DNA from: Rhodopirellula halodulae
GTDB taxonomy: Bacteria; Planctomycetota; Planctomycetia; Pirellulales; Pirellulaceae
NCBI RefSeq assembly: GCF_020966775.1
Contig: NZ_JAJKFV010000002.1
Span: 1 to 64,000, forward strand
Direction: 5' to 3'
DNA: 64,000 nucleotides
Below are positions 44,045-55,221 of the stretch, piece by piece (the first letter of the stretch is position 1; the number at the start of each line of letters is the position of its first letter). The notes under the pieces were generated by a model. That model was not told the DNA's origin. It made no database searches and worked only from the letters and a program-made list of their open reading frames with translations. Position numbers and translations under genes: made by a program.

Positions 44045-46378
44045 TCACGCCAAACCCCACTGGCGTCGCAGGGCCCATTCAACGGACAAAGCCCCGGCAA
44101 ACAACAGAAAAATGAGCCATCCGCTGAGTGGACCGTCACCCAAGCGAAATTTTTCGATGACGGTCCGCACGGATTCGGTGCGTCGTGAACGAATCGTCTC
44201 CACCAATGCGTCCACATCCTCGGGCTGGTAAACACGGCCGCCCACGCCGGAAGTCGCATCGGCCAACTGCCGCAGCAACGAATGATCGGTCTGCGACGTG
44301 GTCAACTCTCGCGTGTCGTCCAAAACCTGAAACGCAACTTCCGCCGGCTCCAGCGATTCGGCATTCGCCCCCTCGGAACGAACTCTCAGTCGATGAAATC
44401 CCGGTGGAAGCTCAGGCAACTTACCCGACCAAATCCGCTCCGCCTGACGCCCACTGTTTTCTGCGCCGCCGATGGGCACGGGGATCGTTTTTCCAGACTC
44501 CAAGATCACCTCCGCCGCTAACTGCCGGTTGGATCCGTTCGACTCAGCATCACTTCGATCGGTCGCCGTGAACGATGGTTGTTCCGTTCCCACGAACCTT
44601 CGCGGTGATAGCTGCAACTGAAGCGATAAAGAAGCATCCTCCTCCCGCGCCAGCGACCACAAAATCAACTGCCGCCAAAACCGTCGATGAAAGTCACCCA
44701 ACCCGGCACGACGCCATGTCCAAGTCGAATCGAACGCCAAAGCAGCCACACGGCCTCGACCGTATTCGCCGATCACCATCAACGGTTTTTGCCGCGGCGA
44801 CTGCAACAGGACCTGCACGCCAGGAGCCACTCTCACCGATGGCCACGGATTCACCCCGGGCATTGCCGGCAAGTCTTCCCAACGAACCAAGCGGTCTCGT
44901 TGCATGACTTGGATCGAAGTGATCGGATGCGATGTCGCGGGTTGCATTGTCACCGGAGATCGCATGGCATCCGGAACCGTTGCTTCGACTGGATCCAGCG
45001 GACCGGGCGGTTGCCGCAAACGATCGTCCAGTTGGACCGGTAAAACATTCGCCAATGGCGTATTCGCGTAACCGCCGCGACTGTAAGTGTGTTCGCCACC
45101 CAGCATGATCAAAGCCGTGCCTTGGCCAACCGCTTCAGACAACTGCTGCAACTGCTCGTCACCGAGAGCCGCCGAATGCAAGTCGCCCAAAATGATCACG
45201 TCGTAGCGTCCCGGCGAAAAATCATCCACCAAATCGATCGGCCATGAATTCACGGTGTCGCGAGGGATCCACCGGTAGGTCAATTCAAGATCCAAGAACT
45301 GTCCGAGAGCCCAACGCAAATCCTTCTGCTCCAAACGCGGTGTTCCCTCCAAATACAACACCCGGCCGCCACCTTCACGAACATCAACAAAGGCGACCTG
45401 CGAATTGTTGTCCGTGATCGTTTCTCCCGTCCGAGTCTCCATTTCCGCAATCAAACGGTACTGCCCAGGCTTGGGTGCAACGATTGGTATCTCAAGCGAG
45501 GTCACTTGATCCATCTTGTCAGGTGTGATCGTTCGGTTCGCGGCCGTCGCCGTTTGACCGTTCTCATCCAGCCAACGCAGAGACACCTTCACCGGTGATT
45601 GCACGACACCTCGCGAGCGAACTTGGAACGCGACCAAAGACTCATTGCCGGTGAACATCCGCAACGTTTCCGGCAACGACTCCACCGACAGATCAATTCG
45701 CCGTGAAGCCTCATCCGGTGGCCCCAATGGCACCGTCCAAACCGGTACTCCCATCGCTCCAAGCAGTCTCGCCTCACGCTGCGGATCCGCAGGAACGTCG
45801 GCCGACGCCTCGCGACTGTTTGCGATCTGTGTGCCGTCGCTGAACAGGACCACGCCCGCCAGCGGGCTGGTCCTGCCGCGGTCCATCGCCAAGGTCAGGG
45901 GCGCAGCCAAATCGGTCGCTCTGCCGGTGTGTTCTTGTTCCCCAATGCGATCGGCGATTGTCGCCAGTTGCTCGGTGCCACTCTCGTGAATCGATTGGGC
46001 TGCTTCGTCAAAGCCCATCACTACCACTTGCAACGCTTGATCCGAACCCGACAAACCTGAAATCAGTTTCTGCGCCGATTGTTTTTGTTGCTGCCAACGA
46101 TTCATGGCCTCGCCCGACGACAATTCCATGCTGGCCGAGGTATCCAATGCAATCGCCAACGTGGCCGCAGCCGGGCGATTGTCAGACTGAACCAGCGACG
46201 GACGTAGCAACACGAGCACCAAAGCAATCGATGCCAAACCACGCAGCGTCAACAAAATTTGACGTCGCCGTCCGCTCACCCCCGGCGGCAAGATGACAAA
46301 CATCATTGCAACGATGATCGCCACCAGCGTCAACGCGATCGGCAGCGAACCGTAAATGGGATCCAGCCCCCAACTCAT
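44045..46378 (-). CDS. membrane protein with VWA and glutamine-amidotransferase-like domains
   Basis: A 777-residue protein from ATG 46378. Two N-terminal helices (LPIALTLVAIIVAMMFVILPP; GLASIALVLVLLRPSL) precede a von Willebrand A domain with an intact metal site DTSAS (LAIALDTSASMEL) and SDG loop (VVLFSDGTQIA). An Ig-like region (about 290-365) and a GATase1-like domain (VLYLEGTPR ... YDVIILGDLHS ... LIMLGGEHTYSRGGY) follow, then a C-terminal helix (WLIFLLFAGALSVEWALRR). It overlaps the upstream gene by ATGA. Such pairs are common in planctomycetes, often near MoxR ATPases, and resemble Bat/aerotolerance proteins. Confidence 0.85.
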   Translation of the reverse strand: MSWGLDPIYGSLPIALTLVAIIVAMMFVILPPGVSGRRRQILLTLRGLASIALVLVLLRPSLVQSDNRPAAATLAIALDTSASMELSSGEAMNRWQQQKQSAQKLISGLSGSDQALQVVVMGFDEAAQSIHESGTEQLATIADRIGEQEHTGRATDLAAPLTLAMDRGRTSPLAGVVLFSDGTQIANSREASADVPADPQREARLLGAMGVPVWTVPLGPPDEASRRIDLSVESLPETLRMFTGNESLVAFQVRSRGVVQSPVKVSLRWLDENGQTATAANRTITPDKMDQVTSLEIPIVAPKPGQYRLIAEMETRTGETITDNNSQVAFVDVREGGGRVLYLEGTPRLEQKDLRWALGQFLDLELTYRWIPRDTVNSWPIDLVDDFSPGRYDVIILGDLHSAALGDEQLQQLSEAVGQGTALIMLGGEHTYSRGGYANTPLANVLPVQLDDRLRQPPGPLDPVEATVPDAMRSPVTMQPATSHPITSIQVMQRDRLVRWEDLPAMPGVNPWPSVRVAPGVQVLLQSPRQKPLMVIGEYGRGRVAALAFDSTWTWRRAGLGDFHRRFWRQLILWSLAREEDASLSLQLQLSPRRFVGTEQPSFTATDRSDAESNGSNRQLAAEVILESGKTIPVPIGGAENSGRQAERIWSGKLPELPPGFHRLRVRSEGANAESLEPAEVAFQVLDDTRELTTSQTDHSLLRQLADATSGVGGRVYQPEDVDALVETIRSRRTESVRTVIEKFRLGDGPLSGWLIFLLFAGALSVEWALRRQWGLA

Positions 46379-48969
46379 ATGGCTTCTCCCGCTCGGCGAT
46401 AGAAGCGGTTGCTCAGCAGTTGTTCTCCTAAGAAAACGATCACCGCCAACAACATCATCGGGCCATGCAACGAGACCGGTGGCGAACCACCCAGCCGGCC
46501 CTGAATTGACAATTCGTTGCCCGATGAAGATGGCGTCCATTGCTGACTGCCGAACCGCCGATCCATGTCGGCCGGCTGTGCACGTTCATCGACGGACCAG
46601 ACTGGATCCAGATTGGTTGAAAAGCCTCCCCAGTAATTCGGGCCACGTAAGAATGTGGTTCCGAGACGGCCATTTCCTACAAATACTCCATGTTGTTCAC
46701 CAAGACTCACTTCCGCAACGTCAGTGGTCTCGCCCGCCCCCACAGTTGTCGACACCGGCGGAAACACCAAAACCCGCGAAGCCTCCGCTTCCTGCGACAC
46801 AGGCTCTTTTCCCGCAATGATCGCGGGGTCTTGATCCGGAACGACCACGGCGGCTCCCACTAACGCATTCAGCGACGAATCGGTGACTCCCGTGGCCCAG
46901 TGAACCATGCTTCGCCAAGTCACGAAGGCAGGCCAAGGATCCGATCCGCTGAACAACTCGTTCCACGATCGTGACGCCGCGGCCAACGCCGGCAGAGGCG
47001 TGGTCATGATCAGCAAACGCCCATCCGACTGGTCATTGGAAGTCTTGATTGTCCGAGTCAGCATCGCCGGATGTTCGGTTCCCGCAAACTGCATCGGAAT
47101 TTGCCAACCCGAGTTGGATTTGGGCCGGCACTGCCAATACCGATGAATACGAAACGCGTTCCAGGCGGGCTCATCATCCAATTGTTCCAACGCTCGCAAC
47201 GCCGGGTGAGAGGATTGCTGCACATCCAAGAACGTGCCAGGTTCAGGCACTCGCCAAGACCGCACGATATCAGGCAGCCGCGTGGCGTTTTCGTCGGCCG
47301 CGTCTATCCGGTCTTTCGGACGTGGGACCCCCACCACTTCCATTGATGGCCCCAGCAACACCAAGGCACCACCGCCGCGCTCGGCCAATTCAACCACCTG
47401 CTGCCATGCGTTCTGGCTCAGGTTCTCGTGTGAAAGCACCCTTTGCGACTCACCATCGACCCGCAAAGGAGGGTCGATCAGAACCACCGCATCCAACAGA
47501 TCCCAATCAACGGCGGACAGATCCTGGTAACTAATTCCGGCGACTCGAATGCCAGCCGAATCATCGTCCGGAGGCTGCGGCGCGGTGAGTGCCGCCCCCA
47601 GCAGATTGCGTTCGTCAACGTTTTCGCCGACCAACAAAACGCGTGGCGGTGTTGGAAGATGGATCGTCAGATAGCGTCGATCGTCCCACGCAAATCCGTC
47701 GTTGCCAATCAACTCGATCACCGCGTGGTGGATTCCCAACTCCAATGGCGGAAGCGTCATCACCACATCCGCTTGGGCACCGGGACTGACACGCACCGAG
47801 GCTCGGTCGACGCGACGCAGCGATGGCAACACGACCTCACCATCGCGAATCACGGGCAGCGTTGGATCGCGATCGTACAAACTCATCTGCACCGTCACGC
47901 TCAACGAGTCCGCCGGTGCGTCTCCAGTGTTTGACCCTGCTTCCACACCGATCGACATGGAAACCGGAATGGGAACCTGAGGAGCGGGCGCGGCGTCGAC
48001 CAGCTTTGGCGTCGTCAAAAATCGATTCAGCGGGACTCGATCAGCAGCGGAATCAGCACCTTCCTCCGCAACATCGATTTGCAAAAGAGTGACCGCGACA
48101 TCGTCCCAAGAGGCTTCGGCTGAATCTCCATCACGAGCCCAGGTTTCAGCGTTCCAGTCCGACACCACCACCAACTGCTTGCCAGGCAGATCACTCGAAC
48201 GCAGCAACTCCACCGCCGATCGCATGCGTTCATCCATTGGCAACGGATTCGGAAGCGATTGAATCTGTGACAGCCGAACGCGAGCCGACGCGATATCCAA
48301 TGAAAATCCAACGGGAGTCGCGGAACGATCCAGCACCACTAAACGACTGCCTTCGGGGAGCCGATCCATCACCGCGATGGCTTCGCCGATGGCCCGACGC
48401 AAACGAGTCATCCCAGCATCGGAGGAGCCGCCGTTTGCAGTGCTCGTGGAGTTGTTGTTTGGCGACGCTTGGCGGGCGGAGGATGGACCATTGTCAATCA
48501 ACAACGCCATCGCCACTGGTTGTTCTTGTCCCAGATCGATGTCCTCAGAATTGGCCCACGCTCGCGTCGCGAGCAACATCGAACCCAACAGAGCAACCAC
48601 CCCGGCGATTGCCATTCCAATCGCGAGCGACCGCCCCATTCCTTTCGCGATCGCGACGCTTGCCAAAACCAGAAAACCAACCCCGGTCGCACCAACCAAA
48701 CCGATCGTCCACCAAGTGGATGCGGCCGCCGAGGCAATGTGCGGCCGCGCGAGCGCCAACGCGAGTGCCATCACCGCCAAGATTCGCAATGCCAACAGCC
48801 ACCACCGGCGAACCTGCAACTGGCTGCGTTGCGTGGTCAGTTTGGGACGCAGAAACTGCACGCCGGGGAACACCACCCGCTGCGGTTCACGTTTGGCCAA
48901 CATGTGCAACGCGATCGGTACCACCGCGGCCAGCGTCCCGAAGATCAGCGTTGCGTTGAAAAACGTCAC
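46375..48969 (-). CDS. BatA-domain membrane protein with degenerate VWA region
   Basis: An 864-residue protein. Its N-terminus (ATLIFGTLAAVVPIALHMLAKREP ... FPGVQFLRP) is the BatA double-transmembrane domain; further helices span about 60-140. A VWA-like domain starts at VAMALLIDNGPSS, where the metal site DXSXS is reduced to DNGPS, so metal binding is doubtful. A long exported region follows, with GATase-like strands (PRVLLVGENVDERNLLGAAL, GGALVLLGPSMEV), and a final helix (MMLLAVIVFLGEQLLSNRF). The start is GTG 48969, overlapping the esterase stop; the end overlaps the next VWA gene. The three form a coupled operon. Confidence 0.83.
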   Translation of the reverse strand: MTFFNATLIFGTLAAVVPIALHMLAKREPQRVVFPGVQFLRPKLTTQRSQLQVRRWWLLALRILAVMALALALARPHIASAAASTWWTIGLVGATGVGFLVLASVAIAKGMGRSLAIGMAIAGVVALLGSMLLATRAWANSEDIDLGQEQPVAMALLIDNGPSSARQASPNNNSTSTANGGSSDAGMTRLRRAIGEAIAVMDRLPEGSRLVVLDRSATPVGFSLDIASARVRLSQIQSLPNPLPMDERMRSAVELLRSSDLPGKQLVVVSDWNAETWARDGDSAEASWDDVAVTLLQIDVAEEGADSAADRVPLNRFLTTPKLVDAAPAPQVPIPVSMSIGVEAGSNTGDAPADSLSVTVQMSLYDRDPTLPVIRDGEVVLPSLRRVDRASVRVSPGAQADVVMTLPPLELGIHHAVIELIGNDGFAWDDRRYLTIHLPTPPRVLLVGENVDERNLLGAALTAPQPPDDDSAGIRVAGISYQDLSAVDWDLLDAVVLIDPPLRVDGESQRVLSHENLSQNAWQQVVELAERGGGALVLLGPSMEVVGVPRPKDRIDAADENATRLPDIVRSWRVPEPGTFLDVQQSSHPALRALEQLDDEPAWNAFRIHRYWQCRPKSNSGWQIPMQFAGTEHPAMLTRTIKTSNDQSDGRLLIMTTPLPALAAASRSWNELFSGSDPWPAFVTWRSMVHWATGVTDSSLNALVGAAVVVPDQDPAIIAGKEPVSQEAEASRVLVFPPVSTTVGAGETTDVAEVSLGEQHGVFVGNGRLGTTFLRGPNYWGGFSTNLDPVWSVDERAQPADMDRRFGSQQWTPSSSGNELSIQGRLGGSPPVSLHGPMMLLAVIVFLGEQLLSNRFYRRAGEAI

Positions 48970-49742
48970 TGCCCGTCCGTCAGTTCAAGAATCCATTTAG
49001 CCAACTGATCCAACGTGCCGGCTTCAATCGTGTGCGGTCCTTGGAAGGGCCGGAACTCCCACTCAGCGGCTTCTTCGTTCAGTGTATCGGCCAACGTCGC
49101 CGCACTGGAAAATGGCAGGATCGAATCCATCGTGCCGTGCGATTGCAACACGCGAGTCGACGCCAACCGAGCCTTGCCCTTTTTCGATGCGGCTTCGATC
49201 CATTGCGGGCCACACACCAATGTTCCGGAGAACTGAACCAAAATTTCAGGAGGAGGCAGCTCGCTGGTCAGCGCCACATTCATCGTGACCATCGCACCTT
49301 GCGAAAAACCGCCCAGCACATACGGCACCTGCGCGTTGGCTTTCGCATTGGGCATCGATTCCAACACCGCTCGAACCGTGGAAGTCAGTTTCTGACTCGC
49401 GTCGTCAATTCCGGGTGGTGTCTGGTCATGCAATTGTTCGAACTGAGACGTCTGCAGTAGCTGTTGCAAAGACGCCATGTTCAGAGGCCACCACGCGCGG
49501 CCGCCGGGCATGCCTTGATCCGCCAAATCACCCGGTGCCACGGGAAAGACGAAACGGACCGACGTGCCCACCGGCCCGAGCTTCTGAAACAGATAATCCG
49601 TCAGCCCGACCAGATCATCGCCGGGGGCACCGTATCCATGACACAAAATCACCGGCAACGTGGGTGCATCCGAACCGTCGACCACGGTGCAAGCCAACTC
49701 ACCCAACGAGTTTGCATGAAAAGTTTGTTTGGGAGTATTCAT
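48966..49742 (-). CDS. phospholipase/carboxylesterase-family hydrolase
   Basis: A 258-residue alpha/beta hydrolase of the YpfH/carboxylesterase type. Strand-loop PVILCHGYGAPGDDLVGL supplies the oxyanion hole. The nucleophile Ser is in GGFSQGAMVT, Asp is in SHGTMDSILPF, and His is in FQGPHTIEAG. The triad is complete and there is no signal peptide, so it acts in the cytoplasm. ATG 49742 is preferred to TTG 49751. Its stop overlaps the GTG of the BatA-like gene (48966-48969), so it is the first gene of the VWA operon; a functional link is not obvious. Confidence 0.87.
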   Translation of the reverse strand: MNTPKQTFHANSLGELACTVVDGSDAPTLPVILCHGYGAPGDDLVGLTDYLFQKLGPVGTSVRFVFPVAPGDLADQGMPGGRAWWPLNMASLQQLLQTSQFEQLHDQTPPGIDDASQKLTSTVRAVLESMPNAKANAQVPYVLGGFSQGAMVTMNVALTSELPPPEILVQFSGTLVCGPQWIEAASKKGKARLASTRVLQSHGTMDSILPFSSAATLADTLNEEAAEWEFRPFQGPHTIEAGTLDQLAKWILELTDGQ

Positions 49743-49893
49743 GTCTCCCAAGATAGTGCTTTGGCACTGGATGAGTCAGCCCAGGTTTCGTTCGCAATCA
49801 AGCGATCGAAAGCCGCTCTGACATGCCATTCAAACGATCATTCCAGCCAAATGAACCCCGGATGCCAAACGTCGCCGTTGCCGCAATCGCCCG

Positions 49894-51873
49894 TCAGTTG
49901 GAAGTGGGCATGCCGAGCTGTCGCATTTTTCGGTAGAGATTGGAACGGTGCAGCCCCAGCTTGCCAGCCGCTTCGGTCATGTTGCCGCCGCACGAAGCGA
50001 TCAACCGTTCGATGTGCTGAATTTGAAACGCTCGCGTGGCATGATTCAAATTTCCGTCCGCGTCTTCCGCCCAACCCGTGTCCGCCGATGGACGATTCAC
50101 GGACGGAGTCATCATCAAGTCTTCGGATCGAATCACATCGCCTGAAGTCAGGTAACAAACACGCTCGATCGTATTACGCAGCTCCCGCACATTGCCTGGC
50201 CAATCATGGGACAACATCGCTCGCCGAGCATCTTCCGAAAACGTCGGCATCGTACGCCCAATCTGGCGACAGAAATCCTCAAGGAAATGGTTGGCCAGCT
50301 CCATCACATCGTCGCCACGTTGCGACAACGATGGCAACGTCAGTGACACCACGTTCAGACGGAAAAACAAATCCTCACGGAATTTCTTGGCTTCGATCAA
50401 CTGTTGCAACGGTTGATTCGTGGCGGCGATCACTCGAACATCCACCGGGATGGGTTGCGATCCTCCCACGCGAACAACGACTTTTTCTTCCAGGACTCGC
50501 AGCAACTTGGCTTGCCCGCCGGCACTCATGTCCCCGACTTCATCCAGGAACAATGTGCCGCCGCTGGCCAGTTCGAATTTGCCGACGCGAGTGTCCGACG
50601 CATCGGTGAAGGCGCCTTTCTCATGCCCGAACAGTTCGCTCTCGAGCAAAGTTTCCACCAGCGCCGCGCAGTTGACCGCGACAAAAGGGCCGTTGCGACG
50701 TTCGCTTTGATAGTGAATGTGTTGGGCCAAGACTTCTTTGCCGGTCCCATTGCTTCCCAACACCAAGACACTGAGATCCGTGGGAGCCACCTTGGTTGCG
50801 TTACGGCGAATCTCTTCCATCGAATGATGGCTGCCGATCAGTGGTTTCGATTGAGCCGCTTGTTCCACCAACCGATCGCGTGTCTCGGTCAAATCCACTC
50901 GGGTGCGATAGGACTCGATGGCGAGCGCCGCGTGCATTGCCAGTTCGCTCAACGTTCGCACGTCCGCCGCATCAAAGCTCTCGTTCCGATGATCTCCGGG
51001 ATCCGCGTTGATGGCTTCGAACACGCCGATCACTTGATCTCGCGAATTGACCATCGGGACCGCGAGCAACGAACGCGTCGTGAAGTTTTGGGCCCGGTCG
51101 ATCCGCCGGTTCACACGTCCTTCATCGGTGCCGCCGGCTGACCACCAGCGCGGGCTCTTGCTTTGCAATGCTTCGCCGACAATGCCCGCGTTGTCCTCCA
51201 CCTCCAACACGCCGCTTTCAATTCCGATCGCGGGTCGGCCAATCAACTTCTTCGTTCGTTTGTCCCACAAAAAGATGGTGGCTCGTTCGCAATTCAACAC
51301 TTCACAGGCACAGTTGGCCATCGAATTCAGTAGCGATGCGTCATCATCCAGTTGCTGCCAAGCCGCCGCGTGCTGCAGCATTTGAGTCGTCTGCCACAAC
51401 CGACGCGTGTCGTTTTGATGAGACCGTTGTAGCGACAGGTATCGCCCCAACACGGATGCCAACATTCGCAGCGTGGCTTGATCGGCGGGCTGCTCATTGA
51501 TCGACAACACGATCGCTTCGCTGCCAACGCCGGGCAGCACATCCGACTCGGGTTCGCCGGCGGAAGCAGTCGCGTCAGGTTGCACCAGAGCGTCCACGCC
51601 GAGAGCAGCAAAATTGCCCGACTGAACCCATTCGTCGTCCGCAACGGCCTGGCTGGCCAGCGACTCCGCCTCGTCCCAAGCATCCCCGGTCCAAAAAGCG
51701 GTCTGCCATCGGTCTCGGTTCTGCTCCACGACACCGCCGCGCAAAGTCGCGTTCTGCCCGACCAACCCCAGCAAAACGGGCATGAACGACGACAACGAGT
51801 CAGCAGATGTCATGACATCCTCCGGCTTGGCAGAAGCGCGAACCGAAGGCAAAACCGAATGCGACCGATCCAT
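49894..51873 (-). CDS. sigma-54-dependent activator with GAF sensor domain (GAFTDA variant)
   Basis: A 659-residue protein from ATG 51873 (GTG 51918 is possible, ATG 51813 also). The N-terminal 170 residues are unassigned. A GAF domain (about 175-335: CACEVLNCERATIFLWDKRT, SLLAVPMVNSRDQVIGVFEA) could bind a small molecule. Next is the AAA+ domain with Walker A GSNGTGKE and Walker B GGTLFLDEVGDM. The sigma-54-contacting loop GAFTGA reads GAFTDA. A Fis-type helix-turn-helix (SCGGNMTEAAGKLGLHRSNLYRKM) ends the protein. With no receiver domain, it is controlled by its GAF ligand rather than phosphorylation. Targets unknown. Confidence 0.88.
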   Translation of the reverse strand: MDRSHSVLPSVRASAKPEDVMTSADSLSSFMPVLLGLVGQNATLRGGVVEQNRDRWQTAFWTGDAWDEAESLASQAVADDEWVQSGNFAALGVDALVQPDATASAGEPESDVLPGVGSEAIVLSINEQPADQATLRMLASVLGRYLSLQRSHQNDTRRLWQTTQMLQHAAAWQQLDDDASLLNSMANCACEVLNCERATIFLWDKRTKKLIGRPAIGIESGVLEVEDNAGIVGEALQSKSPRWWSAGGTDEGRVNRRIDRAQNFTTRSLLAVPMVNSRDQVIGVFEAINADPGDHRNESFDAADVRTLSELAMHAALAIESYRTRVDLTETRDRLVEQAAQSKPLIGSHHSMEEIRRNATKVAPTDLSVLVLGSNGTGKEVLAQHIHYQSERRNGPFVAVNCAALVETLLESELFGHEKGAFTDASDTRVGKFELASGGTLFLDEVGDMSAGGQAKLLRVLEEKVVVRVGGSQPIPVDVRVIAATNQPLQQLIEAKKFREDLFFRLNVVSLTLPSLSQRGDDVMELANHFLEDFCRQIGRTMPTFSEDARRAMLSHDWPGNVRELRNTIERVCYLTSGDVIRSEDLMMTPSVNRPSADTGWAEDADGNLNHATRAFQIQHIERLIASCGGNMTEAAGKLGLHRSNLYRKMRQLGMPTSN

Positions 51874-52024
51874 GGCAGAACGCGATTTGACAACATGAGG
51901 GGATGAGTAACCAATCACTCGTCTGATTTCCCAGAGAGAACGTCGGCTTGTCGGTCACGGAAACCACCGCGATGATGTTCACCGCTGGACAGTAAAAAAC
52001 AGAACCAAGCCGAAAAGGTTGAAG

Positions 52025-52846
<822 letters not shown>

Positions 52847-52850
52847 CTCC

Positions 52851-52892
52851 TCAGCCCTCAGCCCTCAGCCCTCAGCCCTCAGCCCTCAGCCC
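52851..52892. repeat. heptanucleotide tandem repeat, six perfect units
   Basis: Six exact copies of TCAGCCC (42 bases) in the 60-base gap between the fabI stop and the start of the thioredoxin-fold gene, 14 bases before that ATG. A simple-sequence tract of this purity is likely to vary in copy number and could change spacing between the two genes. Confidence 0.95.
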
Positions 52893-52906
52893 TCCCAAAA
52901 CTCCCC

Positions 52907-53496
<590 letters not shown>

Positions 53497-53500
<4 letters not shown>

Positions 53501-54924
53501 ACCAGCACGCTCACGGACCGCTGATTGACGACGCCCGAGCCATGTTCGCTCGCGGCGTCGATGCGGTACTGGGTGACCGCCTGCTGCTGAACTCGCTGTC
53601 CGCCGACGCCACACATCTCTGGGTCGGCGACCTTGCCATCCCACGCGATTCATTCGACCGTTTGGTGGTCATTGGGGCTGGCAAAGCATCCGCCGCAATG
53701 GCCGCGGGTCTGTCGCAGTTCATCCAGTCACAATTGCCGACCCTGACTGGCCAACCGATGCCGGTCATCGGACACGTCAATGTGCCCGAAGGCTGCTTTC
53801 GCGATTTGCCAGGCATCACAATTCAAGAAGCCCGGCCTGCCGGCGTCAACGAACCGACCGAAGCCGCGATCCAAGGCACGGATCGAATCCTCGAACTGGT
53901 CAGCAACGCGGGTCCACGTGATCTGGTGATTGGGCTGATCTCCGGTGGCGGCAGCGCTCTCCTTTGTCGGCCATCGCCCGGCATTTCATTGACGGACAAA
54001 CTCACCGTCACGCGCTGGCTCAGCTCGCACGGTGCCGACATCGTGGCCCTCAACACCGTTCGCAAACACCTCAGCGACGTCAAAGGAGGAGGACTGCTTC
54101 GCGCCAATCGCCATGCACAACTGCTGACGCTCGTGCTGTCGGACGTCCTCGGCGACCCGCTGGACCTGATCGCTTCCGGTCCCACCGTCCCCGATCGCTC
54201 CACACCACAAGACGCCCTGTCCGTCCTGCAGCGTTTTGATCCCGAACAACAACTGCCTTCATCCATTTGGAATCGCCTTCGACACGCAGCAGACCATCCC
54301 ATCGCCACCACCGCCGACGAAGACCACCACCAGACGATCGTGTTGGGCAACAACGCGGTCGCAGTTGACGCGGCGGGCATCGAAGCCGAAGCAAGAGGCT
54401 ACAACCATGTCATGCACTGCCACCGCGAATCCGAAGGCGACGCGGAAGTCGCGGGGCGACACTTGGCCGACCTCACTCACGCCATGCTCATGGCGGCCCC
54501 CAACGTCCACCGGCAGGATGCCTTGCTCAGCGGTGGCGAACCCACGGTTTCATTGGCCGACGCATCCATCCGAGGCGTCGGCGGTCGCAATGGGCAACTG
54601 GTCCTGGCGGCCTACGCCAGATTGCTCGAGATCGGTTTGACCGACGACCAATGGTCGCGTCTGGCAATTCTGTCCGGCGGCACGGACGGAGAAGATGGCC
54701 CCAGCGAAGCGGCGGGCGGCATGGTCAACGGGGAGATCCATCGACGCATCCAAGAACAAAACTTGGACGTTCACGACACGCTCCGACGCAACGACTCCCA
54801 TGGCTTCCTGCGACGCGTGGGAGGCCTGCTGCTGACCGGCCCCACTGGAACCAACGTCTGCGACCTACGCATCGCCCTCGTCGATCACCCTCAACACCGC
54901 CGCCACACGCCGTCAGCCTCCTAA
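53497..54924 (+). CDS. glycerate 2-kinase (MOFRL family)
   Basis: A 475-residue kinase of the DUF4147/MOFRL type, phosphorylating D-glycerate with ATP in glyoxylate or sugar-acid breakdown. Evidence: VVIGAGKASAAMA, GLISGGGSALLCRP, LNTVRKHLSDVKGGGL, LVLSDVLGDPLDLIASGPT, and the C-terminal MOFRL block SGGEPTV ... GGRNGQLVLAA and SGGTDGEDGPSEAAGG. It starts at GTG 53497, coupled to the preceding gene by a GTGA overlap. The full family length is present. It ends just before the tRNA-Arg/islet junction. Confidence 0.93.
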
Positions 54925-54986
54925 TCAACCACCTATTCCCCACCGCTCCCATCCGCCACAATCAGAAGCGTGCTGAACAAGCACAA

Positions 54987-55060
54987 GCACCCGTGGCACA
55001 ACTGGATAGCGCATCGGCCTCCGAAGCCGAAGGTTGTGGGTTCGAATCCCGCCGGGTGTA
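54987..55060 (+). tRNA. tRNA-Arg (CCG), islet integration site
   Basis: A 74-base cloverleaf with anticodon CCG and A20, both expected for Arg. It carries several weak pairs: G1:U72 in the acceptor, an A12:C23 mismatch in the D stem and U50:G64 in the T stem; the anticodon stem is perfect. Its 3' half from position 37 to 73 (55024-55060) recurs perfectly at 58734-58770, marking it as an attachment site. The 5' half is intact, so the tRNA is probably still functional. Confidence 0.88.
55016..55060 (+). repeat. left attachment repeat (attL) within tRNA-Arg
   Basis: The 37-base core 55024-55060 is identical to 58734-58770. Five further bases (GGCCT) also match on the far side of the anticodon triplet, so similarity is 43/45 over 55016-55060. 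The only differences are in the anticodon (CCG here, TCA there). Tyrosine-recombinase integration near the anticodon loop is the usual explanation for this geometry. Confidence 0.85.
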
Positions 55061-55221
55061 CTCGATCCAAAACCTCTCGGTCTCATGCTTCCACTTCGCA
55101 CGGACGATTTGAAATGGCTCCGCAATCGGCGCGGCGCCAACCATTCGATGTCGTGATGACCATGGTGCGACCGCCCCATGCGACTCAACGCATCTTCTTT
55201 CCAGTGAGGGGCACACCGATC

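Noticed and set aside
52851-52892. Possible CRISPR-like array
   Set aside because: The units are contiguous 7-mers without spacers; it is a simple tandem repeat.
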